DNA from: Colwellia sp.
GTDB taxonomy: Bacteria > Pseudomonadota > Gammaproteobacteria > Enterobacterales > Alteromonadaceae
DNA: 64,000 nucleotides
Assembly: GCA_002733765.1 (NCBI GenBank)
Contig: NVWU01000006.1
Coordinates: 98,658-162,657 of the forward strand
Reading direction: 5' to 3'
Both the position numbers and the translations under genes were made by a program. How positions within the stretch are numbered: position 1 is the stretch's first letter; the number at the start of each line of letters is the position of its first letter. Under the pieces are notes generated by a model. The model did not search any database. It had not been told where the DNA came from and saw only the letters and a program-made list of their open reading frames with translations. Positions 18,327 through 27,615 of this stretch are shown in pieces.

Positions 18327-20663
18327 TTACGCCACTTCCACCGGTGTTTCAATAATTTCGTCTGTACTTTTTACTGATTCATTTTTATTCTTATCTAATA
18401 ACATTAATAACGGTGGTAAGAATAAAAAATCGACCACAAGTGCTACAAAAATGGTTAGTGCTGTAAGAAAGCCCATATCAGCATTCATTTTAAATGATGA
18501 TTCTGCTAATACTGTAAAACCAGCAACTAAAACAAAAGTAGTTATCCAAAGTGCTCGGCCAACGTTATCAAAGGCGTAATGAACCGCTTCTTTAGCACTG
18601 GCGTTTTTATCACGGCGGGCATGTAGGTACTTACTTAAAAAATGCACGGTATCATCAACAACAATTCCTAAGGTCATACCTATAACAACTGACAAACCTA
18701 AGCCAACTTGTCCGCTATATAATCCCCAAATACCAAAAGCAATACCTGCAGGTGCTAAGTTAGGTAATAGACTAATTAAGCCAAAGCGCCAACTTTTTAA
18801 AGCAACACCAAGTAAGATTGAAATTAACACCAATGCTATCGTTGTCCCAATAAGCATACTGATGATATTACGTTGTCCAATGTGAGAAAACATTAAGCTT
18901 GGGCTAGCAAAATCAACTTCATATTGTGGTGCGTGTTCAGCAAACCAACGAATCATGTCTTGTTCAATATTGATTAATTCATTACTGGTCATATTCTTAA
19001 AGGTGACCACAATTCTTGAAGAAGATTTATCTACATCTAATTGGTTATTTAAGTCTAAACCATAAGGCAATGACATTTCATACAACAATAAATACTGTGC
19101 TGACATTTCTTGGCTATCCGGTAATTTATACCAGTTAGGATCATCGCCATGCATATTTTTATTGAGCCTTTTTAGCGTATCGGTAATGGTATTTACATGA
19201 TCTGTTTCAGGGCGTTCGCGAAGCCAGTCGCTAAAGTCACTAATACTATTCAAATATATTGGATTATTAATACCACTGGATTTACCTGTTTTTACCGAGA
19301 TTTCAACCATCATCATGCCAGATAAGTTTTCCTGCATATAATCAGTTGCCGTGCGATAAGGTACCGTTTCATCAAAGTATTTAACGAAATCATCATTGAG
19401 TTCGTTGTTAGGAATAAAGACAACAGAAGCAATAATTAATATGCTGGTTAACGGTAATAATATTTTTCTTTTACCAATAACAAAGTCAGCTAACTTAGCC
19501 ATAATATCTTTTTTATCTTCATTTTGTTTCTTAACATTTACGGGTAAAACCGTCAATAATGCTGGGAAAATGGTAATAGAAAAAACAAATGCTAGCATGA
19601 CACCAATAGCGACTAAATTACCTAAGTCTCTAAACGGTGGTGAATCGGAGAAATTCATACTTAAAAAGCCAATCGCTGTTGTCACACTCGTTAAGAAAAT
19701 GGGTTGTAAATTAATACGAATACTTCTGGCAATGGCTGTGCGTTTATCTGCACCTTGGCGCATTTCATAAAACATAGAGGTTAAAATATGAATACAGTCA
19801 GCAACTGCTAGCGTCATTATCATCGTAGGTGCTGACGAAGATGGGCCCGTTAAATAAAAGCCTAGCCAACCCGCAAGTCCCATAGTGGTAACGATACTCA
19901 TGATAATAATAAGCACAGTAGAAATAGTTCCGGTGATGGTTCTTAGTAATAACCCTATAGTGACAATAACGACAAGAAACATTAATGGCACAAGCGTAGA
20001 ACTATCGCTAATTGATGATTCACCAAATGAAGTATTCATCATAATCATACCGGATAGGTAAACTTCAACGTCAGGATTTTCAGCTAAAAATTTCGCTTGG
20101 ATAGCCCGTACGCTAGCAGCAACCTCAGGTGTTTCAACCATAGGGTTTACGCCAGGTAACTGAACGGTGACATTAACGATAGAAACATGACCTGTTTGTG
20201 AAATGATTTTATTAACAAGTAAAGGTTCACTAATCGCGATTTTTTTAATCTTATCAAGTTTTTCTGGCGTTAAGTTCTTGGTCGACATGACTAAGTCTTC
20301 GACGATCATGTCATCTTCTTCGGCAAAGGTGTATTGAAAATTAGTCACGGAATCAACACGTGTCGAATAAGGCACTTGCCAGCTTGCTTTGGTTAATACT
20401 TTCAATGCACTTAAATGCTCTGCAGTAAAAACATTACCATCTTTTGGGGCAACAATAAAAGCAACGTTATCACTTTTACTGTAGACTTTTTGCATTGATT
20501 CAAATGCGGTTAATTGAGGATTTTCTTCACTAAAAAAAACACGATAGTCATTTTTAAATTCAAGTTTTCCAGCTCCCATACCAGCTATCACGGCAAAGGT
20601 AATACATACTAATATTACCCAAAATGGATGTTTCCCTATAAAACCATAGAGTTTATCTCTCAT
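18327..20663 (-). CDS. RND-superfamily (MMPL) exporter
   Basis: The 778-residue inner-membrane transporter has a duplicated layout. One span near the N terminus is followed by a large periplasmic loop (about residues 35-210) and five spans. The second half repeats the pattern with a loop around 430-600. The sterol-sensing/RND core shows TMTLAVADCIHIL and GMTLGIVVDDTVHFLSKYLHARRD. Such proteins export lipids, hopanoids or related hydrophobic molecules using proton flow. GGAGAGG stands before the ATG. It is the first gene of the operon with the LolA-like and barrel genes, and a TetR operator lies in its promoter. Confidence 0.92.
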   Translation of the reverse strand: MRDKLYGFIGKHPFWVILVCITFAVIAGMGAGKLEFKNDYRVFFSEENPQLTAFESMQKVYSKSDNVAFIVAPKDGNVFTAEHLSALKVLTKASWQVPYSTRVDSVTNFQYTFAEEDDMIVEDLVMSTKNLTPEKLDKIKKIAISEPLLVNKIISQTGHVSIVNVTVQLPGVNPMVETPEVAASVRAIQAKFLAENPDVEVYLSGMIMMNTSFGESSISDSSTLVPLMFLVVIVTIGLLLRTITGTISTVLIIIMSIVTTMGLAGWLGFYLTGPSSSAPTMIMTLAVADCIHILTSMFYEMRQGADKRTAIARSIRINLQPIFLTSVTTAIGFLSMNFSDSPPFRDLGNLVAIGVMLAFVFSITIFPALLTVLPVNVKKQNEDKKDIMAKLADFVIGKRKILLPLTSILIIASVVFIPNNELNDDFVKYFDETVPYRTATDYMQENLSGMMMVEISVKTGKSSGINNPIYLNSISDFSDWLRERPETDHVNTITDTLKRLNKNMHGDDPNWYKLPDSQEMSAQYLLLYEMSLPYGLDLNNQLDVDKSSSRIVVTFKNMTSNELINIEQDMIRWFAEHAPQYEVDFASPSLMFSHIGQRNIISMLIGTTIALVLISILLGVALKSWRFGLISLLPNLAPAGIAFGIWGLYSGQVGLGLSVVIGMTLGIVVDDTVHFLSKYLHARRDKNASAKEAVHYAFDNVGRALWITTFVLVAGFTVLAESSFKMNADMGFLTALTIFVALVVDFLFLPPLLMLLDKNKNESVKSTDEIIETPVEVA

Positions 20664-20700
20664 GAGCTTTTACCTCTCCTATTAAGTTTAGATACAAAAA

Positions 20701-20713
20701 TGACGAATCGTTA
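20701..20713. promoter_or_regulatory. Probable TetR operator in the exporter promoter
   Basis: TGACGAATCGTTA lies about 38 bp before the exporter start codon. It differs by one base from a perfect palindrome (TGACGAATCGTCA). The same palindrome, twice, precedes the adjacent TetR gene, which ties the regulator to this operon. Confidence 0.72.
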
Positions 20714-20772
20714 CCTTTTTTTTTGTAAAAACACCCGTAACTTACGAGGTTTTTAGTAATGTATTCATTACA

Positions 20773-21531
20773 TTAGCTGAAATTTAGTTGTCTGCCCTTT
20801 TCTTTCATCAATGCTAACTCTTGTGGAAATAGACTTTGTAACGCGATGGTCAATTCAGTGCAGTGTTTTTTATCTTTGGTCAATGGCTTCCAGCCCATTC
20901 CATCAAATAGCAGGTTACTGTGATTAAATAATTCACGTTCAACAATTAAATCAGTCCGACCACTACAAGATTCAACTTCACCAGATAGTAAAGCTATTGC
21001 GCCATAGGCTATTGACCAATTAGCAAAGCTTAACTGTTGAACATTCATATACTCAGGTAAAGTTAAACTATCATCAGCTAATCCATCGTTAACAATGCCG
21101 TGAATCGCCGTTAACAATTCCACTCCAAGTTCATCATTTTCATTCAAACGTTGTTCACTCGCTTTACCAATCACACTTTGAGATTTAGCACATATCACAC
21201 TTTGAAAAAGCTCCGGATATAAAATGGCATAAATGAGGTAGGAGAAGTTAAGCAACAACATACGTTCACGCGAACAGCCTTTGAATAAATAAGCGCGAGA
21301 GAATAAATCAGATAACACCTTAATAGCATGATTACTAATAGCCAGTAATAGATCTTCTTTACCAATAAAATGTTTATAAACAGTACCTTTAGAAAAAGGA
21401 ACTTGCGCGACAACTTTATCCATCGTTAGGTTCTCAATACCTAAACGTTGTATTAAGGTGATAGCTACAGTAATAATTGTTTGCTCTCGCTCTTGTAAAG
21501 CATTTTCATCAAGTAATCTAGGAGGAGTCAT
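20773..21531 (-). CDS. TetR-family repressor of the envelope export operon
   Basis: The product has 252 residues. Residues ~15-65 are the TetR helix-turn-helix domain (IIVAITLIQRLGIENLTMDKV, then FSKGTVYKHFIGKEDLL). The C-terminal ligand-binding part is helical and unassigned. It is read in the same direction as the exporter operon, 110 bp upstream, with near-identical palindromes in both promoters, so autoregulation and control of the exporter are likely. The inducer may be the exported hydrophobic compound, which is inference. Confidence 0.9.
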   Translation of the reverse strand: MTPPRLLDENALQEREQTIITVAITLIQRLGIENLTMDKVVAQVPFSKGTVYKHFIGKEDLLLAISNHAIKVLSDLFSRAYLFKGCSRERMLLLNFSYLIYAILYPELFQSVICAKSQSVIGKASEQRLNENDELGVELLTAIHGIVNDGLADDSLTLPEYMNVQQLSFANWSIAYGAIALLSGEVESCSGRTDLIVERELFNHSNLLFDGMGWKPLTKDKKHCTELTIALQSLFPQELALMKEKGRQLNFS

Positions 21532-21550
21532 AATGTCTCTTTAATAATAG

Positions 21551-21577
21551 TGACGAAGCGTCACTGACGATTCGTCA
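21551..21577. promoter_or_regulatory. Tandem TetR operator before the TetR gene
   Basis: Two 13-bp palindromes stand one base apart: TGACGAAGCGTCA (21551-21563) and TGACGATTCGTCA (21565-21577). Together they form a larger inverted repeat. They lie 20-46 bp before the TetR start codon and match the site at 20701-20713. Confidence 0.82.
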
Positions 21578-21692
21578 ATAATAGACTGATTGTAACTTTT
21601 GTCAATAATAATGTAGCCATCTACAGCTATTTTTACACCGTAATATATACAAAGAGAATAATTGACAGTCTGTTCAATTTGGGATTAGAACA

Positions 21693-22628
21693 TTAAAGTT
21701 CGGCACTCTGAACTTTATTTAATTTAGCTTCTGAAAGTTTTATTTTATATGCGTTGCCACCAATACCGTTAAATTCTTCGTCAGTAAATACAATTAAATC
21801 ATTATCAACAAAAGTTACTGACTCTTTTTGAGTAATAATACCTAAGTCAATAATGTAGACGTCACCGGTAAAAAAGTTATCTTCATGCCAGTTTTCATAT
21901 AACCACAACCGGTTGGAATCAAGTAAAACAAGCTTTGTTCTATCGGGGCTCATTGCTGCAGAAGTAATCCAGCATGACATTTTAAACGTAGTACAAGTTG
22001 TAAATGAATTAATATACTCTGCTTCAAAATTAGCGGCATAACCTCCAACGCGAAACAAATTAGTTTTACCATCAAACGGTTCTTCTCTATTTTTAGTAAA
22101 AAGATAAAGTTGATTTTTAAAGTAAACAAAAGCTTCTAAATCATAATTGACCGCTATATTTTCATGTTCAATATTATTAATAATTTCATCAACATTTCCT
22201 GACGAACTATCAAGCTTAGGGATTGCCTTTTTAGGGAATGAAAACTTAATAATTTCAGCTGTAGTTTCGTTCGATTTAATATCGATAGGGTTTTCTATTT
22301 TATATATCGTGAGCCAATTTCTATTACGATCATTATTACCAAAATCACCAATAAAAAAATGGCCGAAATCATCTTGAGTCATATCCTCCCAATCGATATT
22401 TTTCCCATTCGATATTAAGATTTTACGTTTTATTTCTCCATTATTTTGAACTTGATACAAGTATGCGCCATCCCCTCCATCATTAATGGCCCACAAACGT
22501 TGATATTTATCAAATTCAACACCTGAAACCTCCTTCAATTTAGAATCTATTTCAATGTATTTTAAACGATAAAGTTTTTCAATTTCAAAAGAAAAATATA
22601 AAACTACAACCAGTAAAAAACAGCCCAA
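21693..22628 (-). CDS. Membrane-anchored or secreted beta-propeller-like protein, unknown function
   Basis: The product has about 311 residues. A hydrophobic N-terminal segment (LLVVVLYFSF) is followed by repeats of the kind seen in SdiA-regulated/YjiK-like propellers: EVSGVEFDKYQRLWAINDGGDGAYLY, DWEDMTQDDFGHFFIGDFGNN and SVTFVDNDLIVFTDEEF. It probably faces the periplasm. The start is unclear. The first usual start codon is TTG 22628, which has no ribosome binding site. The frame stays open upstream, and GAGGGT stands 8 bases before an in-frame ATT at 22673. No operon partner. Confidence 0.65.
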   Translation of the reverse strand: MGCFLLVVVLYFSFEIEKLYRLKYIEIDSKLKEVSGVEFDKYQRLWAINDGGDGAYLYQVQNNGEIKRKILISNGKNIDWEDMTQDDFGHFFIGDFGNNDRNRNWLTIYKIENPIDIKSNETTAEIIKFSFPKKAIPKLDSSSGNVDEIINNIEHENIAVNYDLEAFVYFKNQLYLFTKNREEPFDGKTNLFRVGGYAANFEAEYINSFTTCTTFKMSCWITSAAMSPDRTKLVLLDSNRLWLYENWHEDNFFTGDVYIIDLGIITQKESVTFVDNDLIVFTDEEFNGIGGNAYKIKLSEAKLNKVQSAEL

Positions 22629-23291
22629 TAAAGCAATTAATTTATTGTTTTTTATAATATTGATAAAAAAAATTGAGTAACCCTCTTTAATAACGTTTAC
22701 TGGAAGTAGAGATTTAGCAGCCTATATGACCCAGTCAAAGTCATTATTAAGTCCCTTCTTTAATGCGCGGGATTATACAGGAATGTGAGCAAAGGATGAA
22801 TAAAACCAATAAATATATGATCACTAGCCGACGGGAATAACTATTTTTAGGATGCTCCCCGGATTAAAGTACAAAAACTAATGACTAAAGATCGTCCACT
22901 AATGGTAGCTATTTTTTCACTGTAGTCGTGATATTAATGTTATTTATGTAAAGTCACAATATTCACTGAGAGTTAGTACACTCTAAATCAATAGCGAATT
23001 TATTGTTTTTATCATAGCACTTTAAATTGAAATGGCTCAAACACTCAAAAACATGCACAGCTGAATTAACAAACGTTAATAATACATTAAATCGGGTCGA
23101 CTGAATTTCAGGGTAGGCAGCATCAATATCATTCTGTATTATATTTGTAATATTCACGGGAATTTGTCACTACCTAAGCCGTGTCAATATCTAGAGTCCA
23201 GCGAAAATTACATTTTTATCGGCAAGATGTTGATATTTTAAGATAATAATTATTAGTTATGATAAAAAATGAAAAGTATTAAGGAAGTATA
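22629..23291. other. Intergenic stretch, no firm gene
   Basis: About 660 bp between the propeller-like gene and the methyltransferase gene. A 64-codon frame on the minus strand (22963-23157, GTG start) is open, but it has no ribosome binding site or recognisable motif, and I do not call it. No hairpin with a T run and no repeat is obvious. The methyltransferase promoter should lie near 23200-23285. Confidence 0.45.
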
Positions 23292-23894
23292 ATGTCAGAT
23301 TTATTTAATGAAAAAGCTAAAGATTGGGATGCTAGTGAGATGAAAATATTGATTTCATCAGCAGTAGGCGCATCTATATTAAAGCATGTTCCTTTACACC
23401 CGCAAATGGATGTTATGGATTTCGGTGCAGGAACAGGATTGATTTGTTCTCATATTGTGCCGTTGGTGCATAAAATTGTTGCGGTCGATATATCGACCGC
23501 AATGCTTAAAAAATTGACTTCGAAACCAGAATTACAGGGTAAAGTAGAAGCGATCTGTCAGGATATTATTGATATTCCCATCAATGCACAGTTTGATTTA
23601 ATTATGAGTGCAATGGCGCTACATCATGTCAAAGATACACAGAAACTCATTAATACCTTTTGCGAACATTTAAAGCCAGGGGCAAAGGTAGCGCTGGCAG
23701 ATCTTGATAAAGAGGATGGCAGTTTCCACCCCAAAGGGACTGAAGGCGTATTTCATCCCGGTTTCGAGCGTGATGAACTGCAAATATTATTAAAAAATAA
23801 TGGCTTTAATAATGTTCAGTTTTTTACCGCCCACACCATAAATAAAAAGGAAAAACAATATCCGGTGTTTTTGGTTATTGCCACTAAATGTTAA
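23292..23894 (+). CDS. Class I SAM-dependent methyltransferase
   Basis: The product has 200 residues. The Rossmann SAM site is clear: MDFGAGTGLICSHI near 41-53, VAVDISTAML near 65 and the later ALADLDKEDGSFHPKG. The helical opening LFNEKAKDWD resembles small-molecule methyltransferases of the UbiE/Methyltransf_11 kind. AAGGAAG stands before the ATG. It is a single gene and the acceptor cannot be read. Confidence 0.85.
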   Translation: MSDLFNEKAKDWDASEMKILISSAVGASILKHVPLHPQMDVMDFGAGTGLICSHIVPLVHKIVAVDISTAMLKKLTSKPELQGKVEAICQDIIDIPINAQFDLIMSAMALHHVKDTQKLINTFCEHLKPGAKVALADLDKEDGSFHPKGTEGVFHPGFERDELQILLKNNGFNNVQFFTAHTINKKEKQYPVFLVIATKC

Positions 23895-24110
23895 TTACTC
23901 TGGATGAATAAAAAAGAAGCAAAGTAGTTTATAAAGTGAAAACACCCAAACATAATTTGAAGCTCAACAAAAAAACTGACTAACCAAACACCTTTATTTA
24001 GTCTTATTTAATTGGTAACCTTTACTTTGCTGAGGCATTTAATACTTAAATTTAAGTATTAAAATCATAAAAACAATCAATTACAACGAAGACCCACTAA
24101 CGAAGTTAAA

Positions 24111-25904
24111 ATGAAAATAAAACGTAAAACTCTTTTTTGGAAGTTATACCCTTCTTTTTTAATTATTTCATTTATTTCATTACTTGCCATTGTAATGATT
24201 GCGCTTTGGTCATTTAAATCATTCTATTATCAAGAGCGAGCTATCGATTTAGAAGTAAGAGCAAAAATATTAACTCCTGAATTTTCTCGGCTTATTCAAT
24301 CTCAACGTTATCAGGAAATTCAAAAAAAAGCTCAAAAGCTAGGTGATGAATCATCAACACGAATTACCATTATGTTACCTTCAGGAAAAATAATTGGAGA
24401 TAATAAAAAAGACCCCGCGACCATGGACAATCATAAAAATCGCCCTGAAATTGCACAAGCAATACTTTCTGGCAAAGGTTTATCGATAAGATATGGTTAC
24501 ACACTCGCAATAGACTCAATGTATTTTGCAATGCCTATAATCGCACAAGATAAAATTATTGGTATAATGAGAACATCAACCCCATTATATACGCTACAAA
24601 ATGCCTTATGGAGCATTTATTATAAGGTATCGTTAGGCTTTTTTATTCTCATTATAATTACAGCCTTTACTAGCTGGTGGATGTCGAAAGCATTAGTTAG
24701 GCCACTAGAGATAATAAAAACACAAGCACAAAGATTAGCCAAAGGTGACTTTTCTAGCCGTGTCGAATTAAGGTTAAACGACTCGCTTGAATCTGAAGAG
24801 TTAGGCCAAGCATTCAATGAAATTGCCATTCAGTTAAATCAACGTATTGAAATTATTCTTAATCAGAGGAATGAGCAAGAAGCCGTATTTTCTAGCATGG
24901 TTGAAGGGGTTATTGCCGTTGACAGTAACGAAAATATTATTCGTATTAATCAAGCGGCCTATAATATTTTAAAAATTTCAGAAAAAAATATTGAAGGTAT
25001 AAAGTTAAAGAGTGTTATTGATAATGTTGAATTACACAACCTTATTTTATTTGCCCTGCAACAAAACACACCTGTAGGACAAGAAATAATTATTCATAAT
25101 GACCTTGAATATGAACAAGTGTTATTTGCCCAATCAGCGCCTTTACTTGATATACATAAAAACAAATGTGGCACCCTAGTCGTATTTAATGACATCACCA
25201 AACTAAAAGAGTTTGAATTACAAAGAAAAGAATTTGTTGCTAATGTATCGCATGAACTGAGAACGCCTCTTACCGCTATTCAGGGTTTGTCTGAAACATT
25301 AATAGAGTTTCCTGACTTAGCTCAAGATAAAAGGGCTTATTTTATTGATGTCATACATACACATTCTATTCGTTTAGAAAGCATTATTGAAAATTTATTA
25401 ACCTTATCTAAAATAGAAAAAGAAACCGAAATTGATGAAATTAACCTTGTCGATGAGTCAATTACTTTAGCGTTAAGTAACGCAATATTTCTTTGTAAAG
25501 ATAAAGCGTTAAAAAGAAATATCAACATCATATTAAATAACGCCGAAGAGATAACATTTAAACATAACTCTTCATTAATAGAACAAGCAATTATCAACCT
25601 TCTCAACAACGCAATTAAATACAGTAATGGCAACAGTGAAATAAAAATTACGGTTGTTAAGCAAAACCATGATATTAAAATAAGCGTGGCAGACAAAGGT
25701 AGTGGTATTCCAGAAGAACATTTAACACGGTTATTTGAGCGATTTTATCGCGTAGATAAAGCCCGTAGTCGACAGTTAGGTGGGACAGGGTTAGGTTTAT
25801 CTATTGTTAAACATATTGCATTAGCTCACCGAGGTACGGTAACGGTAAGCAGTGAAATAGATAAGGGCAGTATTTTCTCATTAATCTTGCCATTAGAAAA
25901 TTAG
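24111..25904 (+). CDS. PhoR-like sensor histidine kinase (orphan)
   Basis: The 597-residue kinase has a transmembrane segment at ~12-33, a periplasmic sensor region (~34-168) and a second span at ~172-192. A HAMP linker (~193-245), a PAS domain (~255-365; VFSSMVEGVIAVDSNENII) and HisKA follow, with phospho-His near 381 in VSHELRTPLTAIQG. HATPase_c motifs are NLLNNAIKYS, DKGSGIPEEH and GGTGLGLSIVKH. The layout matches PhoR/PnpS kinases of phosphate sensing. No response regulator gene is adjacent, so the partner is elsewhere and the signal is uncertain. A carbonic anhydrase gene follows by 74 bp. Confidence 0.9.
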   Translation: MKIKRKTLFWKLYPSFLIISFISLLAIVMIALWSFKSFYYQERAIDLEVRAKILTPEFSRLIQSQRYQEIQKKAQKLGDESSTRITIMLPSGKIIGDNKKDPATMDNHKNRPEIAQAILSGKGLSIRYGYTLAIDSMYFAMPIIAQDKIIGIMRTSTPLYTLQNALWSIYYKVSLGFFILIIITAFTSWWMSKALVRPLEIIKTQAQRLAKGDFSSRVELRLNDSLESEELGQAFNEIAIQLNQRIEIILNQRNEQEAVFSSMVEGVIAVDSNENIIRINQAAYNILKISEKNIEGIKLKSVIDNVELHNLILFALQQNTPVGQEIIIHNDLEYEQVLFAQSAPLLDIHKNKCGTLVVFNDITKLKEFELQRKEFVANVSHELRTPLTAIQGLSETLIEFPDLAQDKRAYFIDVIHTHSIRLESIIENLLTLSKIEKETEIDEINLVDESITLALSNAIFLCKDKALKRNINIILNNAEEITFKHNSSLIEQAIINLLNNAIKYSNGNSEIKITVVKQNHDIKISVADKGSGIPEEHLTRLFERFYRVDKARSRQLGGTGLGLSIVKHIALAHRGTVTVSSEIDKGSIFSLILPLEN

Positions 25905-25978
25905 AAAAAGTTACATTAAGTAAAGTGAAAACTTGGTACATTAATTCAATTAAGACATAAACATTAAGGTGTAAATAT

Positions 25979-26500
25979 ATGCTCTATCAGTTAGGTAAAC
26001 TTTCTCCCGATATTTCAAAAAGCAGTTTTATCGCACCAAACGCCTGTGTCATTGGAAATGTTGTGTTAGATGACAATGCCAGCGTTTGGTTTAATGTAGT
26101 AATCCGTGCCGATACAGCACAAGTCAAAATAGGGAAAAATTCAAACATTCAAGACGGGAGTATTTTGCATGTTGATGAAGGTTTTCCCATCACTATAGCT
26201 CAAAATGTCACTATAGGTCATAAAGTGATGTTACACGGATGCTCTATTGATGAAGGCAGCTTAATTGGAATGAATGCGGTGGTGTTAAATGGTGCTAAAA
26301 TTGGCAAAAATTGTTTAGTTGGTGCCAATACTTTAGTGACAGAAAACATGATCATTCCTGACGGTAGTTTAGTCTTAGGCTCTCCAGCAAAAGTGATTAA
26401 GCAACTCGATGACAAAGCCAAGGTAATTATCGCAAAAGGCGCTGCTCATTATGTTAAGAATAATCTTCGATATAAGAAAGAGTTAAAACAAATAGCCTAA
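25979..26500 (+). CDS. Gamma-class carbonic anhydrase family protein (YrdA/PaaY-like)
   Basis: The 173-residue left-handed beta-helix protein has hexapeptide repeats (CVIGNVVLDDNASVWFNVVI, SNIQDGSILHVD). The three His zinc ligands of gamma carbonic anhydrases are at H64, H81 and H86. The end GSPAKVIKQLDDKAK is typical of YrdA. Family members are trimeric, and many have weak or no carbonic anhydrase activity. It stands after the kinase gene, with an AAGGTG ribosome binding site. Confidence 0.9.
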   Translation: MLYQLGKLSPDISKSSFIAPNACVIGNVVLDDNASVWFNVVIRADTAQVKIGKNSNIQDGSILHVDEGFPITIAQNVTIGHKVMLHGCSIDEGSLIGMNAVVLNGAKIGKNCLVGANTLVTENMIIPDGSLVLGSPAKVIKQLDDKAKVIIAKGAAHYVKNNLRYKKELKQIA

Positions 26501-26588
26501 TTGATTGCGCTAAATTTTATTATGACTTTGCCTCAATTAAAACAGCAATAAACAATATCGAAAAGATAGTTATCTTAAAGTGGTAGCT

Positions 26589-26891
26589 TTATTGATTGAA
26601 CAAAAAAATAAATACTACCCAACTCAGTGCTAATAGTATCCAGGGTAATTGATTACTTTTCGGTTTAATCACTTCAATAATGTCAGTTTTATTTACTGTG
26701 ACTTTTAATTTAGCTTTACGTATTTTATCTCTTTCACGAGACTTTTTATTTTGTTGTTTTTTATATTCGGCTATGCCCTTTTCTATCCCTTGGGATATTA
26801 ATTTAGTCTGCTCTTTAGTTTGATTTTGGCGTTGAGTGCCCTTCGCAACTTTCATCGCTTGTTCTTGCATTTCTTTTGATATTTTATTCAT
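26589..26891 (-). CDS. DUF2956 family protein
   Basis: The 100-residue product matches DUF2956. A helical charged N-terminal part (QEQAMKVAKGTQ, NQTKEQTKLISQGIEKGIAEYKKQQNKK) is followed by a basic linker and a single C-terminal membrane span (WILLALSWVVFIFLF). It is therefore a tail-anchored type protein facing the cytoplasm. The family is found in marine gammaproteobacteria and has no known function. Convergent with the carbonic anhydrase gene. Confidence 0.85.
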   Translation of the reverse strand: MNKISKEMQEQAMKVAKGTQRQNQTKEQTKLISQGIEKGIAEYKKQQNKKSRERDKIRKAKLKVTVNKTDIIEVIKPKSNQLPWILLALSWVVFIFLFNQ

Positions 26892-27568
26892 AGTGTTTAC
26901 AGTGTTAACTTTCCTGATATAGAGTATGGGTCACTCAATGGTCTACTTAGCTTTTTAAGGTACTTATCATCGAATACTAACTGACTAAACGAATCCATCA
27001 CATACTTTTTTATTTTAAGATTAATATTCTCAAAAAATTATTTAGAACCCCTCTCTTACATCTTTATTAAAAAAGTACTTTATGTACTCATCCTTCTATC
27101 ATCAAAAAAAGAATAGCCAATAAAGATCAAATTTAACCTTTTTCTCCACTTCATTATACTGGCCATAGATGATTCTTACAGGGAAAACAACGCACAAATT
27201 AGCCGCTGATATTGACTAACGTTGAGAAATCACCACAGTGGTACTGTGTTTATCTATCACTCCAACTTAATAATGAATTCACGGGATAACCCGAATAAGG
27301 TAAATAGTATGAAATAATCGACTTTAGTCTAATTTGAACCATTGAAATTACTAGCTACAGTGGTCAATTAGGATTATAACTTTCTCCGAAAAGGGTTGTT
27401 CAATAAAAAGAACATTAAGATAACACTTAAACGATACATTTCGTCTCAATTTTCTATCAACATATTTTTTAGAGTAAAAATTTAGCCTCACTTTATCATA
27501 GTGGTTCATTTCTGATGTTTAAAAAAACATTATTATCGAGTAGGCTAAAACACTGTCGCGATTGCAGT
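26892..27568. other. Long leader/promoter region of icd
   Basis: About 680 bp without a gene. It contains a CCAAT at 27117-27121. CCAAT upstream of the promoter has been reported to matter for cold induction of the monomeric isocitrate dehydrogenase gene in a psychrophile, but the position relative to a promoter cannot be checked here. No RNA fold was recognised. It ends at the hexanucleotide repeat before icd. Confidence 0.4.
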
Positions 27569-27602
27569 TAAATATAAATATAAATATAAATATAAATATA
27601 AA
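27569..27602 (+). repeat. TAAATA hexanucleotide microsatellite touching the icd ribosome binding site
   Basis: Five full TAAATA units plus TAAA run without a mismatch from 27569 to 27602. The last AAA forms the first bases of the AAAGGA ribosome binding site (27600-27605), 10 bases before ATG 27616. Copy-number change by slippage would shift spacing and A/T content upstream of the site but not the reading frame. Confidence 0.9.
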
Positions 27603-27615
27603 GGATGCTATAAAA

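Noticed and set aside
22963-23157. 64-codon minus-strand frame in the 22.6-23.3 kb spacer
   Set aside because: GTG start without a ribosome binding site, no motif and no operon context.
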